A stretch of DNA of 64,000 nucleotides from Flavobacterium cerinum (GCF_024496085.1 NZ_CP101751.1:3782001-3846000), one strand, 5' to 3'. Positions 24,037 to 31,759 are shown, numbered from the stretch's first letter. The notes: generated from the sequence alone by a model not told the origin. Made by a program: numbers and translations.

Positions 24037-24207
24037 TTAGAATGTTCTTTTATAGAATAACTTGACTACAAGATGCCTTGTTTTATGAGAACTTGAATAA
24101 CAGAGTTTCAGAACTGAATTATCAGCAATTTCACTTTCCGGGTCTATTAATATTAATTGAAATGAAACATTATGTTCCGATTCTAAAATTTTAATTATCT
24201 CTTTCAT
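24037..24207 (-). CDS. Small 56-residue protein within the RiPP operon, unknown function
   Basis: ATG at 24207 opens a 56-codon frame ending in TAA at 24039-24037. It overlaps the last 17 bases of the ATP-grasp gene, so it could be translationally coupled. It ends nine bases before the gwsS ATG. The product starts MKEIIKILESEHNVSFQLIL, continues with IDPESEIADNSVL, has one Cys (residue 36) and ends in a basic stretch (KTRHLVVKLFYKRTF). It looks like a small alpha/beta protein. I do not recognise the family. It is in the same frame as gwsS, with one stop codon and three sense codons between them, so a read-through fusion or an ancestral longer gwsS are alternatives. Confidence 0.5.
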   Translation of the reverse strand: MKEIIKILESEHNVSFQLILIDPESEIADNSVLKLCYSSSHKTRHLVVKLFYKRTF

Positions 24208-25228
24208 TCGTTAATTTTTGTTCATTACTTAATGACATCAAATCATTCGCAATAATTTTTTCTAAGTTGTAATTACAATTTAAAGAAACCATACCAAATT
24301 GTCCAACCGGATTAATTTCCAAAAATACATAGTTCCCTTTATCATCATAAATTAAATCAATGGATCCTGTGTTCAAATCGAGCTCATTTAATAACATCAG
24401 TAATTTTTCTTCTTCTTTCTCCGGTAGTTTAAAAGGGACATATCGATTTGGTTTTTCCCAATTGTAATTTCTAAAATCAACTCTTGTTTGTACATCATTT
24501 TGGCTGAACATTGCCATAGAGTAAACCCTATCCCGATGAATAAACGTTCTTATCTCAAACGCCTTGTTAATGTTTTCCTGAAATAATGACGGGAAAAACA
24601 GCTGAGGAAAATTCTTTATATCATTTTCAGAAACTTCTTTAGTATACATAGGTGCTACTTCTTCTCTATATCGAAAACAATTTGCCTCATAAATAGGCTT
24701 AGTGATTATATTTCCATGTGTTTTCAAAAATAATTCGACTTCTTTTTTTGAAGACGTTACAATAGTAGCTGGAATTTTTATCCCTTTATCTTTTGCTCGT
24801 AAGAGTACATCTAGTTTATTAATATTTCCTCTTGCCTTACTTGGCTTTGGTATCCATATTTTATCCTTAAATATTGAAAAAACACCATTAATATAAGCTG
24901 TTGATTCCTGTTGTAAATACTTGTTATAAGCTTCAACTAAAAGTGTTTCATCATTTGTAAAGCCAAGTTGTTTGAATTTCTCAAAAAAAGTTTTTTTCTC
25001 AGTTGGTTTAATCCATCTTCTGTACCAGACTATACTGATTTCATCAGGACTAATCTCTTTTTCATCGTTAGTTACAACAATATTATTATTAATGTCAATT
25101 TTTACATTTTTATTTTGCAAAAAGTCATCGCCATTCAAACGTAAAAAACGTGCATTGTAAAAACTTAACCAATCAATAATATTATTTGTCGGTTCATCGA
25201 TATGTTCATGAGATAGAATTAATATCAT
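24191..25228 (-). CDS. gwsG: Grasp-with-spasm system ATP-grasp peptide maturase
   Basis: This 345-aa ATP-grasp ligase is of the microviridin/graspetide maturase type. The N-terminus reads MILILSHEHIDEPTNNIIDWL, then ISIVWYRRW, which is common in this group. The core has IITKPIYEANCFRY, FEIRTFIHRDRVYSMAMFSQ and GSIDLIYDDKGNYVFLEINPVGQFG, where the Asp, Glu and Asn bind the two Mg ions of ATP. Such enzymes join carboxylate side chains to Thr/Ser (ester) or Lys (amide) in a precursor peptide. It lies 69 bases after the precursor gene, across a hairpin, and overlaps the small ORF downstream. Confidence 0.87.
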   Translation of the reverse strand: MILILSHEHIDEPTNNIIDWLSFYNARFLRLNGDDFLQNKNVKIDINNNIVVTNDEKEISPDEISIVWYRRWIKPTEKKTFFEKFKQLGFTNDETLLVEAYNKYLQQESTAYINGVFSIFKDKIWIPKPSKARGNINKLDVLLRAKDKGIKIPATIVTSSKKEVELFLKTHGNIITKPIYEANCFRYREEVAPMYTKEVSENDIKNFPQLFFPSLFQENINKAFEIRTFIHRDRVYSMAMFSQNDVQTRVDFRNYNWEKPNRYVPFKLPEKEEEKLLMLLNELDLNTGSIDLIYDDKGNYVFLEINPVGQFGMVSLNCNYNLEKIIANDLMSLSNEQKLTNERDN

Positions 25229-25246
25229 GATAAAATGGTATTACTA

Positions 25247-25282
25247 AATTACAAAGAATGTTTATTTACACTCTTTGTAATT
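25247..25282 (-). promoter_or_regulatory. Intercistronic hairpin between precursor and maturase genes
   Basis: On the plus strand 25247-25261 pairs with 25268-25282: a 15-bp stem (core ACAAAGAATGT with ACACTCTTTGT, one G-U) and a six-base TTATTT loop. It fills the 69-base gap between precursor stop and gwsG start. Only a short T stretch follows on the transcript side, so partial termination or protection of the precursor mRNA is more likely than a full stop. Either would let precursor exceed enzyme. Confidence 0.6.
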
Positions 25283-25297
25283 CTAAAATGGCTTTAA

Positions 25298-25471
25298 TTA
25301 GTCGACATTGTCGTCATCCCCACAGTCTTGTTCACGAGTACCGTCCGGAAGATTCGTCACTATCCCTTTACACTTTGTTTTGGTAAAGTCAGCGTAAATA
25401 AGACCTCCTTTAATTGTTTTCATTTCTTCTCTAGTAAAGAGTTCTTTCTTTAAAGATTCTAACTTTTTCAT
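25298..25471 (-). CDS. gwsA: Grasp-with-spasm RiPP precursor peptide
   Basis: The precursor (57 aa from the ATG at 25471; an upstream in-frame ATG at 25498 would add nine hydrophobic residues) has a charged helical leader. This starts MKKLESLKKELFTREEMKTI and ends KGG at residues 21-23, a double-glycine type cleavage motif. The following core (34 aa) has LIYADFTKTKCKGIVTN, then LPDGTREQD, then CGDDDNVD at the C-terminus, with Cys34 and Cys50. Thr and Lys residues in the first half and four Asp at the end offer partners for ester or amide crosslinks by the ATP-grasp enzyme. Ring pattern and cleavage are inferred. No paralogous precursor is seen. Confidence 0.8.
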   Translation of the reverse strand: MKKLESLKKELFTREEMKTIKGGLIYADFTKTKCKGIVTNLPDGTREQDCGDDDNVD

Positions 25472-25500
25472 AATATAAAACTTAAGTATTAATAGCACAG

Positions 25501-26214
25501 TTATTTTTTATTAAACGAGTCAACATAGTCTTTTAATTTACCCAATCCCATTTCCTTTCTCAGTTCATCAACTTTACCGGGAAATTCAAGCTCAGGATCC
25601 GGAACCATATATCCTGCTTCATTACGACCTAGTTGTGTTCCATATAATTGTTTTTCTCCTTTATTTTTCTTTACTCTGTCGTACAAATAAGCGTAATTCC
25701 TTGGTAAAACATTATTTTTCTTTAATTCTCTTTTCATAGCTTTTAACATTTCTTCCTGAAAAACCACATCATGATCGCTATGCTGTACCAATAACCAAAA
25801 TTTTACAGAAGTGTCTCTTCCATTCTCCTTAAGTCCGGGATAAGCATACTTTTTGTAATATTTTTTTATAGTTTCACAATTCGCTCTAACAACTTTATCC
25901 ATCTCAAACTCCATTGAGTCTATATATTTATCATCCATTAATCGTTTGGTGTCCCAATCCTGAAGTTGTTGATCTTTATCATACATCCTCACCAATTCTG
26001 TCTTCATTTCCTGAGAATATGGTTTTGATATCTTACATGAATTAAATAGTATAACTATAAAAACAAAATAAATTTGTGTCTTAAAAAACACACTTTTTCT
26101 AATTTTTATTGTTGCTTCCGTTCCTTTTACAGAATCGATTTTCAATTTTTCCGGAATTAAAACATTTGGGAGAAGACATAAGTTGATCCTGTATTTCTTG
26201 TTTTTTTGAACCAT
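25501..26214 (-). CDS. DUF6624-like lipoprotein at the head of the RiPP operon
   Basis: The product (237 aa) has FKTQIYFVFIVILFNSC, a lipobox-like end at Cys60, preceded by about 40 polar residues that are unusual for a lipoprotein. A GTG at codon 42 (VFFKTQ) would give a normal-length signal. The mature part has FWLLVQHSDHDVVFQEEMLKAM and LPRNYAYLYDRVKKNKGEKQLYGTQLG, the pattern of DUF6624 proteins, ending LGKLKDYVDSFNKK. Twenty-nine bases separate it from the precursor ATG, and all five genes read leftward. Its function, and any role in the RiPP pathway, are unknown. Confidence 0.65.
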   Translation of the reverse strand: MVQKNKKYRINLCLLPNVLIPEKLKIDSVKGTEATIKIRKSVFFKTQIYFVFIVILFNSCKISKPYSQEMKTELVRMYDKDQQLQDWDTKRLMDDKYIDSMEFEMDKVVRANCETIKKYYKKYAYPGLKENGRDTSVKFWLLVQHSDHDVVFQEEMLKAMKRELKKNNVLPRNYAYLYDRVKKNKGEKQLYGTQLGRNEAGYMVPDPELEFPGKVDELRKEMGLGKLKDYVDSFNKK

Positions 26215-26420
26215 GGGATTAAATCTTTTTATTATTCAGACATCCTGAAATTAATTCAAACCATACAACTTAAGCTACTTACAATTAGAATAGTCTTTTT
26301 TTCGCACCTAATTGTCTATTTGTTAAAATTCACTAACCACTGATCATCAATACAATAAAAAAATAAATTATAATAAAAAGGGATGCCGACAGTTATCTTG
26401 ACACCCCTTTATAAAGAAAT

Positions 26421-26444
26421 CTGTCAGGTTTAAGTACCTGACAG
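26421..26444 (-). terminator. Terminator after the subtilase gene
   Basis: CTGTCAGGT (26421-26429) and ACCTGACAG (26436-26444) are perfect 9-bp inverted repeats with a six-base loop. On the minus strand they are followed by ATTTCTTTAT. This separates the subtilase from the RiPP operon. The remaining part of 26215-26454 should hold the RiPP operon promoter, but I see only an imperfect candidate (TTG and TATGGTTTG in minus-strand 26255-26305). Confidence 0.7.
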
Positions 26445-26454
26445 GTTTATAAAA

Positions 26455-27978
26455 TTATTGCACCGCTAACTGTGCATTGATATTACCATGACCGAAGTCT
26501 CCGTTTTTGGTCGGATAGAATGTTGACGATTGTTTCATTTTAGTTAATACCTGATCTCTTGTCCATCCCGGATTTTTAGCCCAAACCAATGCCGCAATTC
26601 CGGCAGTTGTAGCCGTTGCCACAGAAGAACCGCCAACATAATTAGCCGCATTATTATAATAACTCAATACCGGCACATTGTTATTCGTTCCGGAGCGTTC
26701 CATTACAATTGTAAAATCGATTTTACCACCTTTATGGCAAACATCACATTCCTGGAATGTCGTTCCTTCTTTTACACCGGTTACCGCTACCGCTTCACTC
26801 ATCGAAGCCGGGAAAATCACGCCGGCAAAGTTGGTAAAACTTGTTGATGTTCCGCCGGCACAAAAAATCAGTTTTCCTTTGCTGTAAGCATATCTTACAC
26901 CATCCTCGATTTTTCCAACCGAAATAATATGTCCCATAGACATTGAGATGATTTTCACACTATTGTTATTTCCTAAAGCTGTAAAAGCCAGTTTTACACC
27001 TTCCTGTTCGTGATAGCCATCCAGAACCACATTAGATGCTGCTCGATACGTAATTAAATTGGCATTATAAGCAACACCAACCGGTAAACCACTGTTATTT
27101 CTCGGTGCAGTTGCCACAGAAGCCATACTCGTTCCGTGTCCGCATTGATCATCAGGTCCGTCAAATCCGGATGACCATGGCCAGATTGAATCTACATAAA
27201 CACCAAATCGCTGAACCGTTCTACCGGAAGAGGATCCGGAATTAAAACCGGTATTCATCAGACTTTGTTGCGGCGATAATCCGGTATCAACAACTCCAAT
27301 TGTAATACCGCTTCCCGTACTGTAATTCCAGGCTCCCGGAATATTGTGTTTATAAAAATTCCACGGTACTCTCGCATTTGGCGTTATCGTAGTATAATCG
27401 GCTGAAGATATTGTTGCCGATGAAAAGCCGCAGCCTGAACTGGAACTCACTTCCGGTCCATAAACCGGACGCGCATCAATTACATCAAAATAACGGTAAT
27501 TAGCAGGCTCAATATAGCGGATGTTTTTCTCTTTTAATAAAGCTTCCAATGTCTCTCGTTTTTTGATCACTACTTCTATAATATTCAGATCGTTATCTTC
27601 TTTAAAAACAAGATCTCGTCCGACGCTCTTTTCCGATTCCAGAATCAGGTTTTTCAGATGTGTTTTGATCTCATCTCCTTTTCCGGTTTTATGTGCATCG
27701 AAATCGCCTGCATGTTCTCCGAATCCGATCGTCACCATATTATCACCTCTGATAATAGCACTCCATAGCATCTGGTAACCTCCGTCTTTCCAATGGAACG
27801 ATCCTTTTTCATTACTAATCTGATCAATACGAGAATTAATCGCTGCTTTGGACAGTGTATCCTTCTGAAACAATTCTTGTCCTGACTGATTTTCTCCCGA
27901 ATAACGATCTTCATCTTTGGAACAGGCCGAAAAAAGCACCGCACTTAGCAGTACCAGCATAACATAATTTTTTTTCAT
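26455..27978 (-). CDS. Subtilisin-like S8 serine peptidase lipoprotein
   Basis: The product (507 aa) begins with a lipoprotein signal (MKKNYVMLVLLSAVLFSAC, Cys19). A propeptide of about 190 residues follows, then a subtilase domain (about 215-505). Catalytic residues are Asp231 (GVVDTGLS), His281 (CGHGTSMAS) and Ser452 (GGSSVATA). The oxyanion-hole Asn, normally in AAGN, is Gly376 here (FCAGGTSTS). Four Cys (183, 279, 411, 414 by count) could form disulfides. It is anchored outside the inner membrane. It is monocistronic, with a terminator before the RiPP operon. The substrate is unknown. Confidence 0.85.
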   Translation of the reverse strand: MKKNYVMLVLLSAVLFSACSKDEDRYSGENQSGQELFQKDTLSKAAINSRIDQISNEKGSFHWKDGGYQMLWSAIIRGDNMVTIGFGEHAGDFDAHKTGKGDEIKTHLKNLILESEKSVGRDLVFKEDNDLNIIEVVIKKRETLEALLKEKNIRYIEPANYRYFDVIDARPVYGPEVSSSSGCGFSSATISSADYTTITPNARVPWNFYKHNIPGAWNYSTGSGITIGVVDTGLSPQQSLMNTGFNSGSSSGRTVQRFGVYVDSIWPWSSGFDGPDDQCGHGTSMASVATAPRNNSGLPVGVAYNANLITYRAASNVVLDGYHEQEGVKLAFTALGNNNSVKIISMSMGHIISVGKIEDGVRYAYSKGKLIFCAGGTSTSFTNFAGVIFPASMSEAVAVTGVKEGTTFQECDVCHKGGKIDFTIVMERSGTNNNVPVLSYYNNAANYVGGSSVATATTAGIAALVWAKNPGWTRDQVLTKMKQSSTFYPTKNGDFGHGNINAQLAVQ

Positions 27979-28146
27979 TATTAAACTGTTTTTGGGGTTA
28001 TATTTCTTAAAAATAACAATATTTTTAACACAAAAACAAAATATTTATAACAAAAAGATTTAAAAATACTACATAATACACAACAAAGCCTTATAAATAC
28101 TGGTTTTATAAAAAATAGTATCTTTAAGCACTAATGCTAATTCAAA

Positions 28147-28629
28147 ATGAGAAAACTACTTTTTCTATTCCTGTTCATTATGACATCTTCTCTCTATGCA
28201 CAAGAAGTGACGACTACTTATTTTTTGATTCGCCATGCTGAAAAAGCGGATCAATCTAAAGACACTGATTTATCTGAAAAAGGCTTTGAACGAGCCGCTA
28301 AGTGGGATCAGGCCTTACAGCATATTTCTTTTGATGCCGTTTATGCTACCGTTTACAAACGCACACAGCAAACCGCTCTGCCAATCGCTGATCGCAATCA
28401 TAAAACGATTATTATATACGATCATAAAAATCCGGATATCCCGAAATTTAAAAAAGAAACACTCGGAAAAACAGTATTGATTGCCGGGCATAGTAATTCG
28501 ATTCCCGGTTTTGTAAATGCTTTAATCGGAAAGTCGAAATACAAAGAAATTGATGAGACTAATTTCGGAAATCTGTATATCGTCACCATCAAAGGAGATG
28601 CAACGACAGACTATCAGTTACAATTCTAA
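28147..28629 (+). CDS. Secreted histidine phosphatase family protein (phosphoglycerate mutase-like)
   Basis: The product (160 aa) has a signal peptide (MRKLLFLFLFIMTSSLYA) and the histidine-phosphatase core. The catalytic RHAEKA replaces the classic RHG (about 28-33), TDLSEKGFERAAKW follows, AVYATVYKRTQQTALPI holds the second Arg, and LIAGHSNSIPGFVNALIG has the second catalytic His. This compact layout resembles SixA-type phosphatases, but the protein is exported. The substrate is unknown. A near-consensus -7 (TATCTTTA) lies about 30 bases before the ATG. Confidence 0.85.
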   Translation: MRKLLFLFLFIMTSSLYAQEVTTTYFLIRHAEKADQSKDTDLSEKGFERAAKWDQALQHISFDAVYATVYKRTQQTALPIADRNHKTIIIYDHKNPDIPKFKKETLGKTVLIAGHSNSIPGFVNALIGKSKYKEIDETNFGNLYIVTIKGDATTDYQLQF

Positions 28630-28630
28630 A

Positions 28631-28663
28631 ATAAGAAAGGCTGCTAAAGAGCAACCTTCTTAT
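28631..28663. terminator. Bidirectional terminator between phosphatase and OmpW-like genes
   Basis: ATAAGAAAGGCTGCT (28631-28645) pairs with AGCAACCTTCTTAT (28650-28663), with one bulge and a AAAG loop. The genes on both sides converge on it. Confidence 0.7.
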
Positions 28664-28686
28664 CAAAAAACCACTAAACCACGTAA

Positions 28687-29373
28687 TTAGAATCGCATCC
28701 CAACCCCTAATCCTAATAACCATGGATTTATTTTTACATCAGCCGGAATACTCAAACCATCAGCCAGATTGGAAGCATCCACTGTAACATCTGTTTTTAA
28801 GAATAAACGTTTTACATCGGCATTGATAAAGAACTTATCGGTTATCATAAGGTCAAAACCAGCCTGAACCGCATAACCTAATGCATTATCATATTTTACA
28901 TCTTTAACTGTATTTCCTGCTTTTACATCATAAAAGAAGGTATAATTTAGTCCGGCGCCTACATACGGTTTAAACACTTTTTCACTCATCGGATAAAAAT
29001 GATACTGTGCCATCAAAGTAGGCGGTAATAACCGAACGGAGCCTAGATCGACATTAGCATTAGTCGGTCCGCCCACAGCCGAAATATCAGATCCAACGGT
29101 ATGCACATCGTGTTTTGAAGTCCCCAGAATCAATTCTACAGCAAAATTTTTGGTGAAGAAATAAGAGAAATCCAGTTCCGGAATAACCGTATTCGAAATA
29201 GAAGCGTCACCGCCAATTGTATTAATCGTAGCACTTTCGTTTGGCACTACACCTACTCCACGTACCCGAACCTGCCATCTTTTAAAATCATCGGTTTTAT
29301 TTGTTTCCTGTGCCTGTACCCAATTTGTTCCTAAAAAAAGTGCCATTGCAGCTAATAACGTTATTTTTTTCAT
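28687..29373 (-). CDS. OmpW-family outer-membrane protein
   Basis: This 228-aa protein has a signal peptide (MKKITLLAAMALFLGTNWVQA) and a small eight-stranded barrel. The OmpW signature regions are FKRWQVRVRGVGVVPNESA, FFTKNFAVELILGTSKHDV, LPPTLMAQYHFYP and FKPYVGAGLNYTFFY, and the last strand ends NPWLLGLGVGMRF with the C-terminal Phe expected for BAM recognition. It is a probable narrow pore for small hydrophobic molecules. It is monocistronic and converges on the phosphatase gene. Confidence 0.87.
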   Translation of the reverse strand: MKKITLLAAMALFLGTNWVQAQETNKTDDFKRWQVRVRGVGVVPNESATINTIGGDASISNTVIPELDFSYFFTKNFAVELILGTSKHDVHTVGSDISAVGGPTNANVDLGSVRLLPPTLMAQYHFYPMSEKVFKPYVGAGLNYTFFYDVKAGNTVKDVKYDNALGYAVQAGFDLMITDKFFINADVKRLFLKTDVTVDASNLADGLSIPADVKINPWLLGLGVGMRF

Positions 29374-29505
29374 GTCTCTATCATTTAATATTACAGGACA
29401 AAAGTAGTGGCATAATTACAGGCAAAAACTGACAAAAATCATAGTACAGCAACTTTTTCATTAGTAATTGGAATCTCAAAATTTTTACGATTCGCTTTTT
29501 GTTAT

Positions 29506-29513
29506 TACCTTTG
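29506..29513 (+). promoter_or_regulatory. smpB: -7 promoter element for smpB
   Basis: TACCTTTG ends seven bases before the smpB ATG, so transcription is predicted to start at or within a base or two of the start codon. No TTG is seen at the -33 spacing. Confidence 0.5.
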
Positions 29514-29520
29514 CCATCCT

Positions 29521-29973
29521 ATGCAAAAAACAGTTAACATACTTAATAAAAGAGCGAAATTCGATTATGAGATACTTGATAAGTATACGGCCGGTATTGT
29601 ATTAACCGGTACGGAGATCAAATCAATTCGCCTGGGTAAAGCTTCCATAGCCGAGAGTTTCTGTGAATTCCACGGCCATGAACTGTTTGTTATCAATTCG
29701 CATATCGAAGAATACCTGTACGGTACGCACTATAATCACAAAGCCAAAAGCGAACGCAAACTGCTCTTAAACAAAAAAGAACTGAAAGGTCTTTTAAAAA
29801 ATATGCAGAATAAAGGGCTAACTATTATTCCGCTTCGTTTGTTTACCAACGAAAAAGGGCTCGCTAAACTGGATATTGCATTATGCCGCGGTAAGAAAAA
29901 CTTCGACAAACGTGAGACAATCAAAGACCGTGATAATAAGCGTGATCTGGATCGTGTTAAAAAAACCCACTAA
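29521..29973 (+). CDS. smpB: SsrA-binding protein SmpB
   Basis: The product (150 aa) binds tmRNA and delivers it to stalled ribosomes for trans-translation. The OB-fold body is clear: [30 protein letters not shown] near the start, [22 protein letters not shown], and [22 protein letters not shown] near the end. The C-terminal tail [11 protein letters not shown] is short but basic. The tmRNA gene itself is not in this window. The ATG is chosen because the -7 element lies immediately ahead. Confidence 0.95.
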   Translation: MQKTVNILNKRAKFDYEILDKYTAGIVLTGTEIKSIRLGKASIAESFCEFHGHELFVINSHIEEYLYGTHYNHKAKSERKLLLNKKELKGLLKNMQNKGLTIIPLRLFTNEKGLAKLDIALCRGKKNFDKRETIKDRDNKRDLDRVKKTH

Positions 29974-30039
29974 TTATTATTCAAAAGTGTTTTGATTTTG
30001 CCGATTTATGACTAAAATTGTCATGAAAAAGCAAGAAGC

Positions 30040-31092
30040 ATGAAAGACTTACTCAAAAATGCCCGCGAACAAAAAGGGCTTAAAACCCGGGAAGTGGCAC
30101 AAATGCTTCATATTGATCAAGCATTAATCAGTAAGTTTGAAAACGGTCAGCGAAAACCCACACGAGACCAACTCACTAAATTAGCCACGCTACTGGAAAT
30201 TGATTTTGACACACTTCTGATCAGTTGGCTAAAAGAAAAAATCATTTACGAAATCGGTCAAGATGAATTCGCTTTAAAAGCCATACAACTGGCGGAAGAA
30301 GAAATCAAACGCAATGCTTTTAAAAAAACGTATCCGATTTCCGCTGCACTTCAGCTATTATTAAACGAAATCGACAATTTAAAAGAAAAAGTGACCCGTT
30401 TTCGTTCCTTTGAAACCGAAGCAATCAAACAGACGATCGCTCTGGATTATATTTTCAACAGCAATCAATTAGACGGAAACACTTTTTCACTCGAGGAAAC
30501 AATTGCCGTTATTCAGAAAGGAGAAACCATTGCCGGTAAAAGCATGCGGGAACATCTCGAAGCTATTAACCATATCGAAGCTTTGCGTTATCTCGAAACA
30601 CTATACAGTAAAAGTGGTTTTATTTCCGAAAAAGAAATTTTCACGCTTCACAATCTTTCCGTTCGGGGTATCACACCGGAAGAATCCGGAAAATACCGTA
30701 CAACCGATACCGTACAGAATGAAACGTCATATAATCTACCTCGTTTCAACACGATACCGAAATTAATGGCGGATACTTTTTTATGGTATGAAACCAATAA
30801 AATCAAATTACATCCGGTTATTCTGGCCGGAGAAATTTTAGCACAACTCCAACAGATACAACCTTTTGCTTTCGGAAATAACAAAGTAGCCCGAATGATT
30901 ATGAATTTTATCCTGCTGCAACAGGGCTATCTTTCAGCCAATATAAAAGGGGATATGGCTTCCCGAATGCGTTTGGAACATGCTTTGAATGAAGCACAAA
31001 CTTCTCAAAGTAAAGAGTTGCTGTTACTTCAGATTGCCGAAGCCGAAAAAAAAAGTCTGGAACGTTATCTGAACCTACTGGTTTATCAATAA
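30040..31092 (+). CDS. XRE-type HTH protein with a degenerate Fic domain
   Basis: This 350-aa protein has an N-terminal XRE helix-turn-helix (about 3-60: LKTREVAQMLHIDQALISKFENGQRKP) and a Fic-fold region (about 130-330). The Fic core, normally HPFxxGNGRxxR, reads QPFAFGNNKVAR (274-285), so the catalytic His and one Gly of the phosphate loop are replaced. The inhibitory-helix region reads SNQLDGN (141-147), with Asp in place of the usual Glu. AMP-transfer activity is therefore doubtful. A DNA-binding or sensing role is likely. It is monocistronic with a terminator shared with pcm. Confidence 0.8.
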   Translation: MKDLLKNAREQKGLKTREVAQMLHIDQALISKFENGQRKPTRDQLTKLATLLEIDFDTLLISWLKEKIIYEIGQDEFALKAIQLAEEEIKRNAFKKTYPISAALQLLLNEIDNLKEKVTRFRSFETEAIKQTIALDYIFNSNQLDGNTFSLEETIAVIQKGETIAGKSMREHLEAINHIEALRYLETLYSKSGFISEKEIFTLHNLSVRGITPEESGKYRTTDTVQNETSYNLPRFNTIPKLMADTFLWYETNKIKLHPVILAGEILAQLQQIQPFAFGNNKVARMIMNFILLQQGYLSANIKGDMASRMRLEHALNEAQTSQSKELLLLQIAEAEKKSLERYLNLLVYQ

Positions 31093-31093
31093 A

Positions 31094-31115
31094 AAAACGC
31101 CCGAAAAGGCGTTTT
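31094..31115. terminator. Bidirectional terminator between XRE-Fic and pcm genes
   Basis: AAAACGCC (31094-31101) and GGCGTTTT (31108-31115) form a perfect 8-bp stem with a six-base loop and have A/T tracts on both sides. Confidence 0.8.
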
Positions 31116-31117
31116 AG

Positions 31118-31759
31118 TTAATTTTTATCTTCCAATAACGGCACAAAACGAAAATCTCCGAATTCATGCTTTTCAAATTGTGTCTCATTTTTCCGGATCA
31201 GTAACGTCATAACCTGAACATCTTCACCCAACGGAATTACCAATCGGCCACCGATTTTCAGCTGTGCCATAAGCGGTTGCGGAATAAACGGCGCTCCGGC
31301 TGTTACAATAATCCCGTCAAAAGGGGCGAAATTCGGCAGTCCTTTATAACCATCACCAAAGGATAAATGTTTCGGACGCATACCTAATTTCGGCAATAAT
31401 AACGAAGTGCTTTTAAACAATTCGTTCTGACGTTCCACACTGTATACCTTTGCTCCCATTGTACATAAAACAGCCGTCTGATAACCGGATCCGGTACCGA
31501 TTTCTAATATTTTATCGTCTTTTTTCACCTGTAATAATTCCGATTGAAATGCTACGGTATACGGTTGCGAAATCGTTTGTCCGGCACCGATCGGGAATGC
31601 TTTATCCTGATAGGCGAAATCTTCAAATCCTGAATTCAAAAAAAGATGTCTCGGTATTTTTTTGATGGCTTCCAATACATTTCTGTCCGTAATACCTTTT
31701 TGTTGTAAAACGGTTATCAACTGATTCCTAAGACCTTGATGTTTGGCTGTATCTCTCAC
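31118..31759 (-). CDS. pcm: Protein-L-isoaspartate O-methyltransferase
   Basis: The product (213 aa) uses SAM to methylate isoaspartyl residues, starting repair of aged proteins. The SAM-binding motif is ILEIGTGSGYQTAVL (about 79-93). The active-site region is AFPIGAGQTISQPYTVAFQSELL, which matches the PCMT family. FDGIIVTAGAPFIPQPL and GGRLVIPLGE complete the core. It is monocistronic on the minus strand, ending at the shared terminator. It could act in the cytoplasm or periplasm; no signal peptide is seen. Confidence 0.93.
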   Translation of the reverse strand: MRDTAKHQGLRNQLITVLQQKGITDRNVLEAIKKIPRHLFLNSGFEDFAYQDKAFPIGAGQTISQPYTVAFQSELLQVKKDDKILEIGTGSGYQTAVLCTMGAKVYSVERQNELFKSTSLLLPKLGMRPKHLSFGDGYKGLPNFAPFDGIIVTAGAPFIPQPLMAQLKIGGRLVIPLGEDVQVMTLLIRKNETQFEKHEFGDFRFVPLLEDKN

